Positions 1 through 6,102 of a DNA stretch of 26,029 nucleotides are shown piece after piece (within the stretch, counting starts at the first letter, position 1; each line of letters begins with the position of its first letter). A program made the position numbers and the translations under genes. Under the pieces are notes generated by a model. That model was not told the origin of the DNA. It saw only the letters and a list, made by a program, of their open reading frames with translations, and searched no databases. The stretch spans positions 1 to 26,029 of the IMG/VR virus record IMGVR_UViG_3300020187_000184. One strand, written 5' to 3'. The stretch is from a virus.

Positions 1-423
1 AATAACTACGTTATCTGGTAGTTTGTATTTGCCAATAGCACGGTTAAGGATCAACTGGTAAGCGGCGGCTTGTGTAGCAGGAGCGGCGCCGTTAAGTTCA
101 TCCAAGAACAGTACAATAATATCGTACTCGGCAGCTTCGGCTTCTGTTGGAAGCTCGTCTGGAGAGCTAAAGCTCATCCGGTTAGTTTCTTTGTTATAGT
201 AAGGATAACCTTTAAGGTCTGTTGGATCCCACAGCGACAAACGAGCGTCAATTAGTTTTGCTTTTTTGCCTTCTGCAATATAAGAATCTGTAATCTGTTG
301 AAACGTTTCAGACTTACCAATACCTGGTGGTCCCCAAACCATCATAGGGCGCTTAGTACGAAAGTGATGCTTTACATACTTTTGAAGTTCTGAAAGTTTT
401 ACGGTGCGTGTTTGTAAATCCAT
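1..423 (-). CDS. MoxR-type AAA+ ATPase, N-terminal part (truncated by window edge)
   Basis: The first 141 residues of an ATPase whose 3' end lies outside the window. Walker A is GPPGIGKSET at residues 31-40, and Walker B is IIVLFLDEL at about 102-110. It is followed by a stretch rich in Ala and Gln, then QLILNRAIGKYKLPDN. This arrangement is typical of the MoxR/AAA_5 branch of AAA+ proteins, which act as chaperone-like remodelling ATPases, often with a VWA-domain partner. The start ATG at 423 has a good Shine-Dalgarno (CAGGAG, about 7 bases upstream) and lies behind a sigma70-like promoter. The partner and substrate in the phage cannot be told from this fragment. The family call is firm; the role is not. 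Confidence 0.85.
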   Translation of the reverse strand, partial: MDLQTRTVKLSELQKYVKHHFRTKRPMMVWGPPGIGKSETFQQITDSYIAEGKKAKLIDARLSLWDPTDLKGYPYYNKETNRMSFSSPDELPTEAEAAEYDIIVLFLDELNGAAPATQAAAYQLILNRAIGKYKLPDNVVI

Positions 424-457
424 TGTAAATCTCCTGGTTGGATTGTAATATATCTAC

Positions 458-486
458 ACTATATAGATATTAGCGGACAGTGTCAA
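458..486 (-). promoter_or_regulatory. Sigma70-like early promoter for the AAA+ ATPase gene
   Basis: Read on the minus strand: TTGACA (486-481), 17-base spacer, TATAGT (463-458). It lies 35 bases upstream of the ATG at 423. A 7-bp inverted repeat (ATATCTA at 450-456, TAGATAT at 464-470) brackets the -10 box. It is one of 12 such promoters in the window and one of three lying in non-coding DNA. Confidence 0.75.
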
Positions 487-713
487 GCAAAAAGTTTACC
501 CATGTTTGAAAATACTACATTGTAAGCATTTACTTCATATTCGTAGTTATCGTAGAAGTTATCATCTTCATCACCACTTGCGCAATGCTCTTCCCATACA
601 CGGTTCATTGCTTCCATACCTTCAAGTGCATCACCACGACCAAAGTTTGTGATTGTGTTCCAAGCAGTTTTGAAGTCTACTGTTTCTTTGTAAAATGATG
701 GGATTCTAAACAT
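483..713 (-). CDS. Hypothetical small acidic protein (76 aa)
   Basis: I do not recognise this protein. It is acidic in its second half (a run with SGDEDDNFYDNYEYE around residues 47-61), has no signal peptide or membrane segment, and no clear motif. The ATG at 713 has a good ribosome binding site (AAGGA, 7 bases upstream) and a strong sigma70-like promoter at 748-776, so it is likely an early, separately transcribed gene. It lies upstream of the AAA+ ATPase, which has its own promoter. Confidence 0.7.
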   Translation of the reverse strand: MFRIPSFYKETVDFKTAWNTITNFGRGDALEGMEAMNRVWEEHCASGDEDDNFYDNYEYEVNAYNVVFSNMGKLFA

Positions 714-747
714 GGTGTATTCCTTCTTTGTTTCTAACTATACATAT

Positions 748-776
748 AATATAGCATCAATACGTCTTGGTGTCAA
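748..776 (-). promoter_or_regulatory. Sigma70-like early promoter
   Basis: On the minus strand: TTGACA (776-771), 17-base spacer, TATATT (753-748), 35 bases upstream of the ATG at 713. It is non-coding and in the same CTTGACAC context as the promoter at 458-486. Confidence 0.75.
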
Positions 777-806
777 GCCACAAAAGGCACTTTTTTCACT
801 TTTTTT

Positions 807-825
807 TGCTAAAATCAGATAAGTA
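807..825 (+). promoter_or_regulatory. Possible promoter for the plus-strand gene at 884
   Basis: The plus strand has an extended -10-like TGCTAAAAT (807-815), followed by GATAAGTA (818-825), one mismatch from the phage late box NATAAATA. There is no convincing -35. Either could serve the isolated plus-strand gene starting at 884. The evidence is weak and positional. Confidence 0.3.
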
Positions 826-883
826 GTAGTACAGAAAGCAGAATATCGCTTTTTGTTTAACGAAAGAGAAAGGGAGAAATATC

Positions 884-1117
884 ATGGATATTTTGAACAA
901 AGTAAAAGAGTGGGCAGGCGCATTAGCAGAAGTTGGTGTTAGTTTAGCGGCTCTTGTAATCATAGCTGAAGTTCTAGGGCTTGGCAATATGCCATTTATG
1001 CCACAAGGACTATCAGTAGTTGATAATGTATCAGCAATGATTGCCAGCTTAGGCGGGCAAGGAGTTATCGGCTTGATTGCAATCTGGGTCTTATGGGGAA
1101 TTTGGAACCGTAAGTAA
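884..1117 (+). CDS. Small membrane protein of unknown function (77 aa)
   Basis: One of only two plus-strand genes in the window. It has two hydrophobic segments: about residues 14-32 (ALAEVGVSLAALVIIAEVLG) and 59-74 (GVIGLIAIWVLWGIW). A glycine-rich link and a short basic tail (NRK) lie around and after them, consistent with a two-pass inner-membrane protein. The ribosome binding site is strong (AAAGGGAG, about 8 bases before the ATG). The small size and two membrane passes could fit a holin-like role, but nothing in the sequence establishes that, and it is far from the endolysin gene at 23209. It converges with the minus-strand gene ending at 1162. Confidence 0.75.
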   Translation: MDILNKVKEWAGALAEVGVSLAALVIIAEVLGLGNMPFMPQGLSVVDNVSAMIASLGGQGVIGLIAIWVLWGIWNRK

Positions 1118-1128
1118 TTAACCCTATC

Positions 1129-1157
1129 GGCTGAAAACCTGTTTTAGGAAATCAGCC
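1129..1157. terminator. Hairpin between convergent genes, possible bidirectional terminator
   Basis: Inverted repeat GGCTGA (1129-1134) / TCAGCC (1152-1157), with an inner CCT (1138-1140) / AGG (1146-1148) closing a GTTTT loop and symmetric AAA/AAA internal bulges. It lies exactly between the convergent stops at 1117 and 1162. It has no clear U-tract on either strand, so termination is inferred from position and symmetry. Confidence 0.4.
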
Positions 1158-1161
1158 CCAC

Positions 1162-1521
1162 TTAATCGATATTTGTTTCCATATGATCGATCCAAGAATC
1201 CAAATCACTTCCATATAGTTTATACAAAATTATATCTTCACTTCCATATAAAATTAATTCACGTCTACTAATATAATAAGGATATTTGTTATATTTGTCT
1301 AGTAATGTTCTAAGTTTAGCAGTAAACACTGGTGGCTCTTTAAGTACAAATCTTTCAGCTTCTATATTCATGTCAGTCAAAACTAAGACCCCAAACTTAG
1401 TTAAGCTGAGGCCTTTGCCATTTCGATAATTTTTAAAAACATTGCGTAGATTAAACCGTTCACCATACTGCATAGTTTTCGCATGCGCTAATACTTGATT
1501 ATAAAAATCCGGTGCTGCCAT
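1162..1521 (-). CDS. Conserved-looking phage hypothetical protein (119 aa)
   Basis: I do not recognise the function. It is a soluble protein with mixed alpha/beta character, with aromatic-rich patches near the middle (KYPYYISRRELILYG) and C-terminus. The ATG at 1521 lies inside the end of the upstream gene (23-bp overlap), which suggests translational coupling. An AGAGG run abuts the ATG, which is closer than usual for a ribosome binding site, so the exact start is less certain. It is co-transcribed with the gene at 1499-1807, probably from the late-type promoter at 1839-1846. Confidence 0.65.
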   Translation of the reverse strand: MAAPDFYNQVLAHAKTMQYGERFNLRNVFKNYRNGKGLSLTKFGVLVLTDMNIEAERFVLKEPPVFTAKLRTLLDKYNKYPYYISRRELILYGSEDIILYKLYGSDLDSWIDHMETNID

Positions 1522-1807
1522 CCTCTTTGATCACTTCCCCTTGAGTAAGTTTAACAACTGTAAATTCAGTTGTCTTAAACAATTTGTTAAGTCTTTCAGC
1601 TAAGTTAAATGCGTGTCCGCTATTACTAAATGATACTTTTTTATACTTAGGTCCTGGATAGTTTGTTAAACTATTTAAACTACGTAAGTTAATGGGTTTG
1701 TTATTGTAGAATACTGCGTAAATAGCTTCTGCGGCTAATAATTGTTCACTTCGAAACGATTTGGGATCAGTAAACTCCATTAATATTGTTGGTTTTGGGC
1801 GAGCCAT
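1499..1807 (-). CDS. Conserved-looking phage hypothetical protein (102 aa)
   Basis: A soluble protein of unknown function starting MARPKPTILMEF, with a Leu/Asn/Ser-rich middle (INLRSLNSLTNYPGPKY) and a predicted strand-rich C-terminus. I have an impression of similar proteins in marine T4-like phages but cannot name a family. The ATG at 1807 has an AAGGAC ribosome binding site and is the first gene after the inverted repeat and AATAAATA box at 1820-1860. It probably heads a two-gene late transcript with the gene at 1162-1521, which it overlaps by 23 bp. Confidence 0.7.
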   Translation of the reverse strand: MARPKPTILMEFTDPKSFRSEQLLAAEAIYAVFYNNKPINLRSLNSLTNYPGPKYKKVSFSNSGHAFNLAERLNKLFKTTEFTVVKLTQGEVIKEDGSTGFL

Positions 1808-1819
1808 ATTGTACGTCCT

Positions 1820-1860
1820 TTTTATACTATGTTAATTGTATTTATTAACTTAGTATAAAA
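1820..1860. repeat. Near-perfect AT-rich inverted repeat in the gap between two genes
   Basis: The arms TTTTATACTA (1820-1829) and TAGTATAAAA (1851-1860) continue, after one T/T mismatch, into GTTAAT (1831-1836) and ATTAAC (1844-1849), leaving a 7-base loop. The repeat fills almost the entire gap between the stop at 1861 and the start at 1807. It has no GC-rich core or U-tract, so it does not look like an ordinary intrinsic terminator. The loop and inner right arm carry the minus-strand late box AATAAATA. It could be an operator, an RNA processing site or a weak terminator for the upstream operon. Confidence 0.6.
1839..1846 (-). promoter_or_regulatory. Late-type promoter box AATAAATA
   Basis: On the minus strand AATAAATAC, one base from the T4 late consensus TATAAATA and matching the NATAAATA form. 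It is 32 bases upstream of the ATG at 1807. The same 9-mer occurs before the endolysin gene (24088-24095) and at 22937-22944. Confidence 0.5.
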
Positions 1861-2049
1861 TTACGCTTCTTCGCCAGATACTTTGATACAGATTGCTTGT
1901 TGTCCTAAAGGAAAGTATCCATCAGTACCGCCTTGCTCCTCGCTGAGAGCTTCTCTTGCAAAGAAACATTCAGTCATTTTGTTGTGTACACTTACCTTTT
2001 CTACATACGGAGTTGTTTCATAAAAATATATAAAAACCAATACCCACAT
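1861..2049 (-). CDS. Small MWVL-type protein with hydrophobic N-terminus (62 aa)
   Basis: Residues 1-10 (MWVLVFIYFY) form a short hydrophobic start. The rest is polar, with a mid-protein ECFFAREAL and a C-terminal AICIKV. It has the same length, the same MWVL start and the same AIC(I/V)K ending as the protein at 11269-11451, so the two are probably distant paralogues. The function is unknown; the N-terminus may act as a membrane anchor or signal. Its ATG overlaps the previous stop as TAATG, and the inverted repeat at 1820-1860 follows directly. Confidence 0.6.
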   Translation of the reverse strand: MWVLVFIYFYETTPYVEKVSVHNKMTECFFAREALSEEQGGTDGYFPLGQQAICIKVSGEEA

Positions 2050-2390
2050 TATTCTTGACTCGATGGTAGTTGTGTGCCCGTGTAAGGTTCAAAGTTAGTA
2101 CCGTTTGATATCATGCATCCCATACCGTCACCATAAACCATTATGTGTGACCAAGTTCCAGTGTCTTGATTTACAAAAAAGAAACTTCCACCTGTGAAAG
2201 GCTGTCCGTCTTGTGCTCCAAATTGCAATCCTGATCCTGTGAATAGCATTTGCTCTCCATAGTTTGCAACTGTTTGAAACATTTGTGGAAATGGAACGCA
2301 CGGCTGTTGTACAAAGAACTTTTTTGCATCTTGAGCATGAGCTGGCGCACAACTTGCTACTAGCAATAGTATTGGTATTAGTCTTTTCAT
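2049..2390 (-). CDS. Exported protein of unknown function, possible lipoprotein (113 aa)
   Basis: A clear signal peptide: MKRLIPILLLVASCAPAHAQ, with two Lys/Arg, a leucine-rich core, a VASC lipobox-like motif (Cys14) and also an AHA|Q signal peptidase I site. It is therefore either a lipoprotein or a cleaved periplasmic protein. The mature part is rich in Gly, Phe and Thr and carries two further cysteines that could pair. I chose the ATG at 2390 because GGGG lies six bases before it; the upstream in-frame TTG at 2402 lies before the ribosome binding site. The phage role is unknown; envelope interaction or superinfection exclusion are possible. Confidence 0.7.
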   Translation of the reverse strand: MKRLIPILLLVASCAPAHAQDAKKFFVQQPCVPFPQMFQTVANYGEQMLFTGSGLQFGAQDGQPFTGGSFFFVNQDTGTWSHIMVYGDGMGCMISNGTNFEPYTGTQLPSSQE

Positions 2391-2404
2391 AATATTCCCC
2401 AATG

Positions 2405-2860
2405 TTAGGTGTATTCTGATCCCTTGCGTTTAATTGCCATATTGACATCAGTCTGCGTTTTAAACGGTCCAATGAATTCGTAAGTTTCAAGTGTATTTAG
2501 TCGTGGGCAAAATGCATCACTCCAGCCAAGCCTAGGAAACTGTATGCCGTAATATCCGGCCGCAAAATATTGTGTACTTGTGGCTGTCTTTTTAAATATA
2601 GGCACTGTATCTTGTAGTGAAATATCATGTGCCTGTTCGGTATTAGCACTGTAACCATAAACTGTATCGTTGATGTATGTTCTTGTTACTTTTTCTTCGA
2701 TAGTAAAATTTAATAAATCTTTGTATTCAGTTTCAGACCCGTCTACATTATTGTAAAATACATAATTTGATTCACAATTTTTTAAAGTACCAATTTTACT
2801 TCCCTTGGACTCAACAATCCAAAATTTATCTTTAATTACTACTTTTGCTTTGTATTTCAT
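2405..2860 (-). CDS. Conserved-looking phage hypothetical protein (151 aa)
   Basis: A soluble protein with an N-terminal beta-like part (KAKVVIKDKFWIVES) and a Gly/Tyr/Phe-rich section near residues 95-115 (FAAGYYGIQFPRLGW). I do not recognise a family. Its start overlaps the end of the 2832-3083 gene by 29 bp, so the two are probably translated together downstream of the RNase H gene. Confidence 0.65.
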   Translation of the reverse strand: MKYKAKVVIKDKFWIVESKGSKIGTLKNCESNYVFYNNVDGSETEYKDLLNFTIEEKVTRTYINDTVYGYSANTEQAHDISLQDTVPIFKKTATSTQYFAAGYYGIQFPRLGWSDAFCPRLNTLETYEFIGPFKTQTDVNMAIKRKGSEYT

Positions 2861-3083
2861 TTTCAGGCCACATTAGTTTATATTTTATGTATGTTTCAGT
2901 ATCTAACTCTACTTCAATTATTGAAAAAAAAGTTGCGTTATCAGTATCTACTTCCATATGATATGACATATGGGTTCCGTGTTCTTGTAACCAAAGTCCT
3001 GCTTCACTTTCTAACCATAAATCAAAATGGTCAGCATCTCCACTTAGTGGAAATACTGCTACTTTAGTTTTAGTAGGCCGCAT
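2832..3083 (-). CDS. Hypothetical protein (83 aa)
   Basis: A small acidic soluble protein of unknown function, with alternating hydrophobic/polar stretches (TKVAVFPLSG at the start, FFSIIEVELDTETYIKYKL near residue 60) suggesting a compact beta-sheet fold. The ATG at 3083 lies inside the last codons of the RNase H gene (14-bp overlap) and its end overlaps the next gene by 29 bp. This places it in the RNase H operon. Confidence 0.6.
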   Translation of the reverse strand: MRPTKTKVAVFPLSGDADHFDLWLESEAGLWLQEHGTHMSYHMEVDTDNATFFSIIEVELDTETYIKYKLMWPENEIQSKSSN

Positions 3084-4050
3084 TCAGATATTCTGAATGT
3101 GCTTCTGCTTGGTCACTTACTCGTTGCAAGTCATGTTTTCCACAGAACTTCATAAAGTGTATACCTACACCAGTATTAGGAACACGCTGTACTTGTGCAA
3201 CAATAGTTTCATCTAGTGCTTGTTTAATAGGTTCAGGTTGTGCAGTTAAGTCAATTAGTTCCATATTACGTTGATAATCATCTAGTACACGATGCTCTAC
3301 ACCTTCATGATCTACCCACTTTTGTAACATAAAGTTATTCCAGTTAAAGCCTTTGTCGTTTTTGTCTTCAAATGCTTCTAGCAACCCAACTTTATTCTTT
3401 GTGCCTTTCTTACGAGCACCAGGATATGCACTAAACACGTTATCGCTTGTATCGCCACGGATACATTTCTCAAACAATAACCATTCAGGATCACCAATTT
3501 GCTTTTGCTCTTTAGTTTTCTTATCTATAACAGGTTTACCACGATCGTTATAAACACCATCTATGCAAATATGCTGATTAGTAATGCCATTATATTGCGT
3601 TACATTTTCATTAATTAACTGATAAAAGTCACTATCACTACTAATAATAACATGCTTGTCGTTAGGATGATTTTGTATAAAACGTGCAATAAAGTCATCT
3701 GCTTCACATTGTTTATGCTGTAGCGTAGTACAATTAGTACGCTTTTCAATAAAATCTTTTAGCTCATCAAAGGCTTCAAAGAACTTTTGATCCTCTTCTT
3801 GCTCACGTGGAGTAAGGGCATCACGTGCTACTTTACGATTTGCTTTATATGGAGTAAAATGATCCTTACGCCACGAACGTCCTTCAAAGCAGAACACAAC
3901 ATGACTACCATCAAAGTCTTTCCATGCTTTATTAATAGCACTAAACATAATGTGATATGCCATGCCAATTTTAGTTTCAATGTCATCACCACGTACTACA
4001 TGGCGTGCACGATAAAACATGTTAAGTGAATCTACTAGGATATATGTCAT
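3070..4050 (-). CDS. rnh: T4 RNase H-like 5'-3' exonuclease (FEN/PIN superfamily)
   Basis: A 326-residue flap-endonuclease-type nuclease, close to the 305 residues of T4 RNase H. It removes RNA primers and 5' DNA during lagging-strand synthesis. Metal-binding acidic positions are visible: D7 in ILVDSLN, CEADD (115-119), SSDSDFYQL (D139, D141) and RGDTSDNV (D200, D203). The Lys/Gly-rich GARKKGTKNKVG that follows RGDTSDNV fits the helix-hairpin DNA-binding part. It overlaps the upstream coiled-coil gene by 4 bp, and a sigma70-like promoter lies inside that gene (4111-4138). Together with gp43 and gp45 it forms part of a T4-type replisome. Confidence 0.9.
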   Translation of the reverse strand: MTYILVDSLNMFYRARHVVRGDDIETKIGMAYHIMFSAINKAWKDFDGSHVVFCFEGRSWRKDHFTPYKANRKVARDALTPREQEEDQKFFEAFDELKDFIEKRTNCTTLQHKQCEADDFIARFIQNHPNDKHVIISSDSDFYQLINENVTQYNGITNQHICIDGVYNDRGKPVIDKKTKEQKQIGDPEWLLFEKCIRGDTSDNVFSAYPGARKKGTKNKVGLLEAFEDKNDKGFNWNNFMLQKWVDHEGVEHRVLDDYQRNMELIDLTAQPEPIKQALDETIVAQVQRVPNTGVGIHFMKFCGKHDLQRVSDQAEAHSEYLNAAY

Positions 4051-4292
4051 TCAGCTGTGTCCTCTCTGGGGGTAATTAATAGCTTTTCATCTACTTGGTC
4101 CTTCAAATCTATAATAGCATCGTTTTTTATAATGTCAATGATAGTTTCATTTAAATTAATTTCACGTCTAAGCCAATACGCTTTTTCTTCAAGTTTTTTT
4201 AATTCTTTTTCATAAAACTGAAGCTCACGCTCTTTGCGTAATTTTTGCTCTATAATATCTGTGAGCATAATTAGTTTTTGTTCGTTAGGCAT
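4047..4292 (-). CDS. Coiled-coil hypothetical protein (81 aa)
   Basis: Almost entirely charged helix. Residues 12-45 contain heptad-like spacing of Leu/Ile within Lys/Glu-rich sequence (KLRKERELQFYEKELKKLEE), followed by Ile-rich helices. There is no enzyme motif. It precedes the RNase H gene with a 4-bp ATGA overlap and may be an accessory factor, but nothing proves this. Its coding sequence also contains a consensus-like promoter (4111-4138) aimed at the RNase H gene. Confidence 0.65.
   Translation of the reverse strand: MPNEQKLIMLTDIIEQKLRKERELQFYEKELKKLEEKAYWLRREINLNETIIDIIKNDAIIDLKDQVDEKLLITPREDTAE
4111..4138 (-). promoter_or_regulatory. Intragenic sigma70-like promoter for the RNase H gene
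   Basis: On the minus strand: TTGACA (4138-4133), 16-base spacer, TATTAT (4116-4111), inside the coiled-coil gene and 61 bases before the RNase H ATG. Confidence 0.5.
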
Positions 4293-4461
4293 CTACTCTA
4301 CTGTATCCAAAAATTGTAAAATCTAAAAATTCACTACTTACGGGATCAACGTCACCACATACAACACTGTCGCAGGCCCATACATCATCACCATCATCAG
4401 CAACTTCTACAATGTACACTTTTTTTGTGAGCTCGACTGTTTCTACTTTAATCTTTTTCAA
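4285..4461 (-). CDS. Small hypothetical protein with TTG start (58 aa)
   Basis: A short gene filling what would otherwise be a 155-base gap. Translation from the TTG at 4461 gives KKIKVETVELTKKVYIVEVA, then an acidic DDGDDVWACD stretch, ending FTIFGYSRVDA. The beta-strand-like pattern and the fit to its neighbours support it: it overlaps the upstream stop by 14 bp and the next ATG by 8 bp. There is no ATG in a suitable place; a GTG lies 14 codons in. The function is unknown, and I cannot name a family. Confidence 0.6.
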   Translation of the reverse strand: MKKIKVETVELTKKVYIVEVADDGDDVWACDSVVCGDVDPVSSEFLDFTIFGYSRVDA

Positions 4462-4708
4462 TTAACCCATCCCATCTAAAACTGCGCCATCCAGGTGCGT
4501 TTACGTCATATACAACACAAACTTCTGGATTAACCTTGCGTACTTTTTCCTCAGTGAGTGGATCTTTTTTAGTTGCTTTTGGAATGATGTCTTTGCTAAG
4601 TGTGCAAGTCATTTTACGATAGTCACCGTTAATTTTATTAAATTCAATAACAACTTCTCCTTCTTTAAGTTGTTGCTGAATTTCTTCTTTGCGTTGTTCA
4701 GAAATCAT
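4448..4708 (-). CDS. SH3-beta-barrel (WYL_2-like) small protein
   Basis: 86 residues. The core pattern is IEFNKINGDYRKMTCTLSKD (residues 21-40), then a short linker, then PEVCVVYDVNAPGWRSFRWDGL (61-82). The arrangement F-K-x-NG-x-x-R-x-M-x-CTL followed by V-(W/Y)-D and WRSFR-x-D is that of small phage proteins described as SH3-fold or WYL_2. These are thought to bind nucleic acid or ligand, with no proven phage role. The start uses a TAATG overlap with the upstream stop. Confidence 0.65.
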   Translation of the reverse strand: MISEQRKEEIQQQLKEGEVVIEFNKINGDYRKMTCTLSKDIIPKATKKDPLTEEKVRKVNPEVCVVYDVNAPGWRSFRWDGLIEKD

Positions 4709-4926
4709 TAATATCGTCCTTTTAGTTTTTGTATTTGTTTTGGTCCCATTGTAGTAAACTCCATGCCAGCCATATTGCCAACATAAATTTTACCATTCCA
4801 TCTCATGTGAATTTTAGTATTTGCTAAAAACACATCGAGTGATTCTCCAGATCTTACATTATCTGCTTCTGCTTCTACTGTCTGATTGTTGCGAGTATTA
4901 GTTACTAAGGTTGTCTTTTCATACAT
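4708..4926 (-). CDS. Hypothetical protein (72 aa)
   Basis: A small basic protein beginning MYEKTTLVTNTRNN, with likely beta strands (IHMRWNGKIYVGNMAGMEF) and a basic tail (KQIQKLKGRY). There is no recognisable family. The ATG at 4926 lies two bases after the upstream stop. The ribosome binding site is weak, so translation may depend on coupling. Confidence 0.6.
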   Translation of the reverse strand: MYEKTTLVTNTRNNQTVEAEADNVRSGESLDVFLANTKIHMRWNGKIYVGNMAGMEFTTMGPKQIQKLKGRY

Positions 4927-4928
4927 AA

Positions 4929-5216
4929 TTATGTTACTTTCCGATAGCTGTAAGGTTGATGTTCTGCTTGAAATGTTAGTGCAACTTCTGGATCTTCAAA
5001 GTGAAAAGTATGTTCGTACACATCAGTCCATGTAGATACACTCCATTTATGTCTGGGAGTATTTCTTTTACACCAAGTCTTACCACGATCTACAACGTCA
5101 CTATGGAGTTGAACAGTATGTCCTGGTTTCCATCCTTGTTTATAATCAAAAATTTCTTGCGGTGTCATCTCAATCCCACAAATTTTCATAATATTTGCCA
5201 AACAGTTTGAATCCAT
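4929..5216 (-). CDS. Conserved-looking phage hypothetical protein (95 aa)
   Basis: Contains IEMTPQEIFDYKQGWKPG near residues 15-32 and WTDVYEHTFHFEDPEVA near 63-79, Trp/His-rich patterns I associate with small conserved T4-like phage proteins of unknown function. The start is uncertain. ATG 5216 gives a 47-bp overlap with the upstream gene and a weak GGA; ATG 5189 would give 86 residues and a 20-bp overlap. I prefer the longer form because the extra residues look like the start of a helix continuous with the rest. Confidence 0.6.
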   Translation of the reverse strand: MDSNCLANIMKICGIEMTPQEIFDYKQGWKPGHTVQLHSDVVDRGKTWCKRNTPRHKWSVSTWTDVYEHTFHFEDPEVALTFQAEHQPYSYRKVT

Positions 5217-5640
5217 TTGACATCCGTTCTTGGTGTGTTATTGCACCTTCACTATCCCATTTGTTATAGTCGTAATCTTCCATCCAATCGTCACGACACT
5301 TTTGTTCGAACGCCCAGATCATTTCGTCCAAGATCCAATCCCAACGATCAAAGAACTTAGTATCTGTTTCACCGTTCTTGTTGTATGCGTCTAGTTGCTT
5401 TTTAGTAGCACGTAGTTCTTTTGGAACATCTTTCATGTCTACCCAAGGAGCACCATGCTTTGTAGCTCTTAGCTGTACAAGCATAGGCAAGATGATAGGA
5501 GCAAGTGTATGATCCATACTCCATGTATCGTAGTTGTGAATCTTTACACTTTTTCGCTGTTTAGGTGAATACCCAACCCAGTTGTATAACCAGTTGTGAT
5601 AAAATCTATGTTTAGGATAATCGCTGATATAAACTTTCAT
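5170..5640 (-). CDS. Conserved phage hypothetical protein (156 aa)
   Basis: A protein type I recognise as widespread in phages but without assigned function. It begins with MKVYISDYPKHRFYHNWLYN, has WSMDHTLAPIILPMLVQLRA at about 41-60 followed by KHGAPWVD, and an acidic, Trp-rich C-terminal half (FFDRWDWILDEMIWAFEQK). It is soluble, with several conserved-looking Trp and Asp residues. The start is a TAATG overlap with the preceding gene. Role unknown. Confidence 0.75.
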   Translation of the reverse strand: MKVYISDYPKHRFYHNWLYNWVGYSPKQRKSVKIHNYDTWSMDHTLAPIILPMLVQLRATKHGAPWVDMKDVPKELRATKKQLDAYNKNGETDTKFFDRWDWILDEMIWAFEQKCRDDWMEDYDYNKWDSEGAITHQERMSNGFKLFGKYYENLWD

Positions 5641-5951
5641 TATGATCCCTCATAGCTAATAGTGCGACCAGTGTCTTCATAAATCATTGACCAAGCACAT
5701 CCATATGCAGGGACAACTTCTACGAACTGTGGCATCTGATTATCATCTTTAGGTCCATGACCACCAGTCAAGAAATATGCGCCACTCATTTCTGGTGTTG
5801 CGTGTTTAAAACGATTACGCTCACGCTCATAGATTTCAAGACCTTTGCGGAGTTTTTCATTCTCTGCTTCCAGTTCAACAATCTTAGCCTCAGCCTCAAG
5901 CCACGCAGCGAGCACCTTCGGGGTCTCCGCCTCTGCCTGCTCATCACTCAT
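5640..5951 (-). CDS. Hypothetical protein with N-terminal coiled coil (103 aa)
   Basis: Residues 5-48 form a Glu/Ala/Leu-rich coiled coil (AAWLEAEAKIVELEAENEKL), followed by a Gly-rich globular tail (YFLTGGHGPKDDNQ onward). It may be a small oligomeric adaptor; no family is recognised. The ATG at 5951 has an AGGA ribosome binding site about 9 bases upstream. A consensus-like promoter (6007-6035) lies 56 bases before it inside the previous gene. The 5' part is markedly more GC-rich than its surroundings. Confidence 0.65.
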   Translation of the reverse strand: MSDEQAEAETPKVLAAWLEAEAKIVELEAENEKLRKGLEIYERERNRFKHATPEMSGAYFLTGGHGPKDDNQMPQFVEVVPAYGCAWSMIYEDTGRTISYEGS

Positions 5952-6102
5952 CGTCTTGTCCTTTTTTATTAATAAAAAGTTTTAGTGTGCAGCCGTCGTC
6001 TTGTAAACTATATACAACTTCTTGGTCTTTGTCAAGATACTTTACATATGCACGACCAGTTTCATCGATCACTTCTACACGATTTACTCTATCGATCTTC
6101 AT
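5944..6102 (-). CDS. Small hypothetical protein (52 aa)
   Basis: A short gene beginning MKIDRVNRVEVIDETGRAYV, followed by YLDKDQEVVYSLQDDGCTLK and ending KGQDDE. The pattern (xRVNRVEVID-x-x-GR-x-Y, then SLQDDGxTLK) reads as a small beta-barrel-like phage protein; I believe relatives occur in other marine T4-like phages. It overlaps both neighbours (14 bp upstream, 8 bp downstream), as is normal in this operon. The promoter at 6007-6035 is embedded in it. Confidence 0.65.
   Translation of the reverse strand: MKIDRVNRVEVIDETGRAYVKYLDKDQEVVYSLQDDGCTLKLFINKKGQDDE
6007..6035 (-). promoter_or_regulatory. Intragenic sigma70-like promoter
   Basis: On the minus strand: TTGACA (6035-6030), 17-base spacer, TATAGT (6012-6007). 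It lies inside the 52-aa gene, 56 bases upstream of the ATG at 5951. Confidence 0.55.

Noticed and set aside
2128-2490. A 120-codon minus-strand frame overlapping the exported protein
   Set aside because: It is out of frame with the signal-peptide gene and overlaps two better-supported genes.
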